DNA from: Burkholderia sp. OK233
GTDB taxonomy: Bacteria > Pseudomonadota > Gammaproteobacteria > Burkholderiales > Burkholderiaceae
Reading direction: 5' to 3'
NCBI RefSeq assembly: GCF_900230185.1
Contig: NZ_OCSR01000002.1
Coordinates: forward strand, 4,092,001-4,156,000
DNA length: 64,000 nucleotides
Shown here: one piece after another, positions 62,213-64,000 of the stretch
Numbering within the stretch: position 1 is the stretch's first letter
Layout: each line of letters begins with the position of its first letter
The notes under the pieces: generated by a model
The model's database searches: none
Told to the model about the DNA's origin: nothing
Seen by the model: the letters and a program-made list of their open reading frames with translations, nothing else
Program-made: the position numbers and the translations under genes

Positions 62213-63361
62213 TTATGCGCGCACGAGCCCTGTCATCGTGCGCACGCCGGCGGTCTGGCCGAACAATGTGGCGGCCGTACGTTGCGGATCGAGTCCGAGG
62301 CTTTCGCTTGCGGCGCCGGCGATCAACGCATCCAGCGACATCGTCGGCTTAAGGTCGCGCGCTTCGTAAAGGTCGCCCGGTTTCAGGCCAGGCCAGTCGG
62401 CGAGCACACGTCCGCCCGTCACCGCGCCACCCAGCATCATCGCCACCGAGCCGGTGCCATGATCGGTGCCCCCGGTGCCGTTGGCGGCGGCGGTTCTGCC
62501 GAACTCGGTTGCCACCACCACGGTGGTCTTGCTCCACAACGGCCCCATGCCGTCGCGCAACGCCGCCAGCATCGTGTCGAGAGCTTTCAGCTGATTGGCG
62601 AGACGCGCGTTCTGCGCAGTGTGGGTGTCCCAGCCACCGGTTTCGATCATCGCAATTCGCGGGCCATCGTCGCGTGACAGAAAACCGGCGGCGAGCTTGC
62701 CGAGGCTCGCCGGGTCCTGACGCGCTCCGGCGTCGCCCGCGAGTCCGCGCGCGGTCATGGCCGACTCCCATAGCGGGCGCAATTGCGCATCCTGGTCGTA
62801 CAGTTGCGAGACCCGCATGAGCAGATCGTCAGGCGCCTGCGGCAGCCCCGAGGGCGCGTACGAGGTCACCGGCGCGTTGCCGCGCAGCGCCATCGGCACG
62901 GTCGGCGCGAAGGCGATCGCGTTCTCGCGCGTGGAGGGCATCGATGCGACGAGCCGGTTCAGCCAGCCGTCCTTCATCTGATACGGCGAGGTGCCGCCGG
63001 TCTCCAGCACGTTCTGCCCGTCGAAGTGCGAGCGGTCGCGATACGGTGACGCCACTGCGTGCACGAACAGCGCTTGGCGATCCGCATACATCGCGGCGGT
63101 CTGCACCAGCGAGGGATGCAGCGCGAAGGTGCCGTCGAGCCGGGTCGCCCTGGATGCATCGATCGCAAGCGCACCGCGCAATGTCGCGTAGGCCGGTTCG
63201 GCGTATGGCACGACGATGTTCAGGCCATCGGCCGCCCCGCGCTGGATCACGAACACGAAGCGGCGATCGGTTGCGACGCTGGCAAACGCGATCCGGGGCG
63301 ACACGAGAATCGCGCCCGCGCCTGCAGCGGCAATGCTCAGAAACTTGCGGCGTGAAAACAT
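62213..63361 (-). CDS. DUF1501 protein with Tat signal
   Basis: A 382-residue protein of the DUF1501 family (alkaline-phosphatase-like fold). The N-terminus MFSRRKFLSIAAAGAGAILV is a twin-arginine signal, so a folded, possibly metal-containing protein is exported. Motifs: FVFVIQRGAADGLNIVVPY, SPYRDRSHFDGQNVLETGG, ETGGWDTHTAQ and TDHGTGSVAMMLGG. The start at 63361 has GGAG nine bases upstream; an ATG nine bases earlier has the site too close. It follows the DUF1800 gene directly, the usual pairing. Function unknown. Confidence 0.9.
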   Translation of the reverse strand: MFSRRKFLSIAAAGAGAILVSPRIAFASVATDRRFVFVIQRGAADGLNIVVPYAEPAYATLRGALAIDASRATRLDGTFALHPSLVQTAAMYADRQALFVHAVASPYRDRSHFDGQNVLETGGTSPYQMKDGWLNRLVASMPSTRENAIAFAPTVPMALRGNAPVTSYAPSGLPQAPDDLLMRVSQLYDQDAQLRPLWESAMTARGLAGDAGARQDPASLGKLAAGFLSRDDGPRIAMIETGGWDTHTAQNARLANQLKALDTMLAALRDGMGPLWSKTTVVVATEFGRTAAANGTGGTDHGTGSVAMMLGGAVTGGRVLADWPGLKPGDLYEARDLKPTMSLDALIAGAASESLGLDPQRTAATLFGQTAGVRTMTGLVRA

Positions 63362-63366
63362 GGCGT

Positions 63367-64000
63367 TCATCTCCGTTGAAAATCCGGCGAGACCAGCAGC
63401 AGCGCGATCGCCGTCGATGCGCTTTCGGCACGCGACACGGCCGTGGCAGTCGGCGCACTGAGCGAGCCGGCCAGCAAGGTCTGCCCGAGCGAGCGCGCAT
63501 CGAGCCGGTCGCCGACGCGCGACGCGAAACGCTGTGCCACTTCGACCCGGCGCACGAGCGCATCGGGCGCCGCCCAGCTCGCGGCAATGTCGTCGTAGCC
63601 CGCGGGCGAACCCGGGCGCCACACCGGCTGACCGAGTTGCGTCAGGATGGGCGCGGCCTGCATGGTGCCGATGTCCTGCCAGCCGAGCCCGCGCATCGAA
63701 GAAATGGTCCACTCCCACGGTGTCTTGAACTTCACGGCGGCCGGCGACCACGCCTGCGGCATGTCGAGCAGAGTCCGGTACACGGTCGGCAGATCGCCGC
63801 CGCTGCGCGCGAATGCATTCGCCAATCGCTCGCTCACGTCGGGCGGGGGATTGTCCGCGATGAAGTGACGGGCGAGCTTGCCGCCGATGTGCTTCGCTGT
63901 CGCCGGCGCGCTTGCGAGGTCGTGCAGGATCGCCAGCGCCTGCTCTTCTCCCGGCTGGTCGTAGCGGCGCCCCATGATGGTTCGCGAGCCCGGCTCGTGC
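63367..64000 (-). CDS. DUF1800 protein, C-terminal part only
   Basis: About 211 residues are visible; the frame continues past the right window edge, where it reads EPGSRTIMGRRY, a typical DUF1800 segment. Other family elements are SAPATAKHIGGKLARHFIADNPPPDV and the ending ALLLVSPDFQRR. It overlaps no gene; the DUF1501 start follows its stop by five bases. The two families are nearly always adjacent and of unknown function. Confidence 0.88.
   Translation of the reverse strand, partial: HEPGSRTIMGRRYDQPGEEQALAILHDLASAPATAKHIGGKLARHFIADNPPPDVSERLANAFARSGGDLPTVYRTLLDMPQAWSPAAVKFKTPWEWTISSMRGLGWQDIGTMQAAPILTQLGQPVWRPGSPAGYDDIAASWAAPDALVRRVEVAQRFASRVGDRLDARSLGQTLLAGSLSAPTATAVSRAESASTAIALLLVSPDFQRR

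Overview
The window is about 62-65% GC and densely coding. It looks like a Burkholderiales chromosome, most likely Paraburkholderia. The reasons are a GMC-type porin with a Gram-negative signal peptide, the codon use, and a gene order (choline sulfatase, glyA-dgc-etf-gbc, fdhA, betIBA, sox, cho transporter) familiar from that group. No rRNA, tRNA, CRISPR array or insertion sequence was seen. Functional calls are from recognised family sequence features, not from database searches.

Positions 1-39,000 form a choline / glycine-betaine supercluster. From the left come choline sulfatase (betC) with a choline-type binding protein, a divergent LysR regulator, and purU. Next is a minus-strand run of nine genes, glyA - M19 dipeptidase - DUF5943 - dgcA - dgcB - etfA - etfB - gbcA - gbcB, ending with a betaine-type binding protein. 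A GlxA/AraC regulator diverges from glyA. Then follow fdhA, betI-betB-betA, a higBA toxin-antitoxin pair, an MFS transporter, the operon sdaA-soxB-soxD-soxA-soxG with its own divergent GlxA regulator, and the operon choV-choW-gbdR-choX. Together they encode choline-O-sulfate to choline to betaine aldehyde to glycine betaine (BetC, BetA, BetB), then dimethylglycine (GbcAB), sarcosine (DgcAB with an ETF), glycine (SoxBDAG), serine (GlyA) and pyruvate (SdaA). Formaldehyde (FdhA) and one-carbon folate (PurU) are disposed of alongside.

Positions 39,000-44,000 hold small exported proteins and a tartrate/D-malate module: a TtuB-like MFS transporter, a TtuC/DmlA-like decarboxylating dehydrogenase, and a divergent LysR regulator with a clear 15-bp box.

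Positions 44,000-61,500 look like one catabolic regulon for an unidentified carboxylic acid. It has a porin, a LivHMGF-LivK ABC transporter, two SDRs, two acyl-CoA synthetases, two acyl-CoA dehydrogenases, an IclR regulator and an MFS transporter. A palindrome CTGCA-W-TGCAG recurs upstream of the porin, livH and the SDR operon. The porin and liv promoters share a 30-bp block at exactly the same distance from it. The right end has a BON-domain protein and a DUF1501/DUF1800 pair cut by the window edge.

The most interesting signals are regulatory. One is a 21-bp-period direct repeat (TTTGCGACA type) upstream of four choline/betaine transcription units. Another is the CTGCA-W-TGCAG regulon. The third is a 45-nt hairpin repeat, nested into itself with an apparent 4-bp duplication, whose copies sit right against the ribosome-binding sites of choV and soxD.
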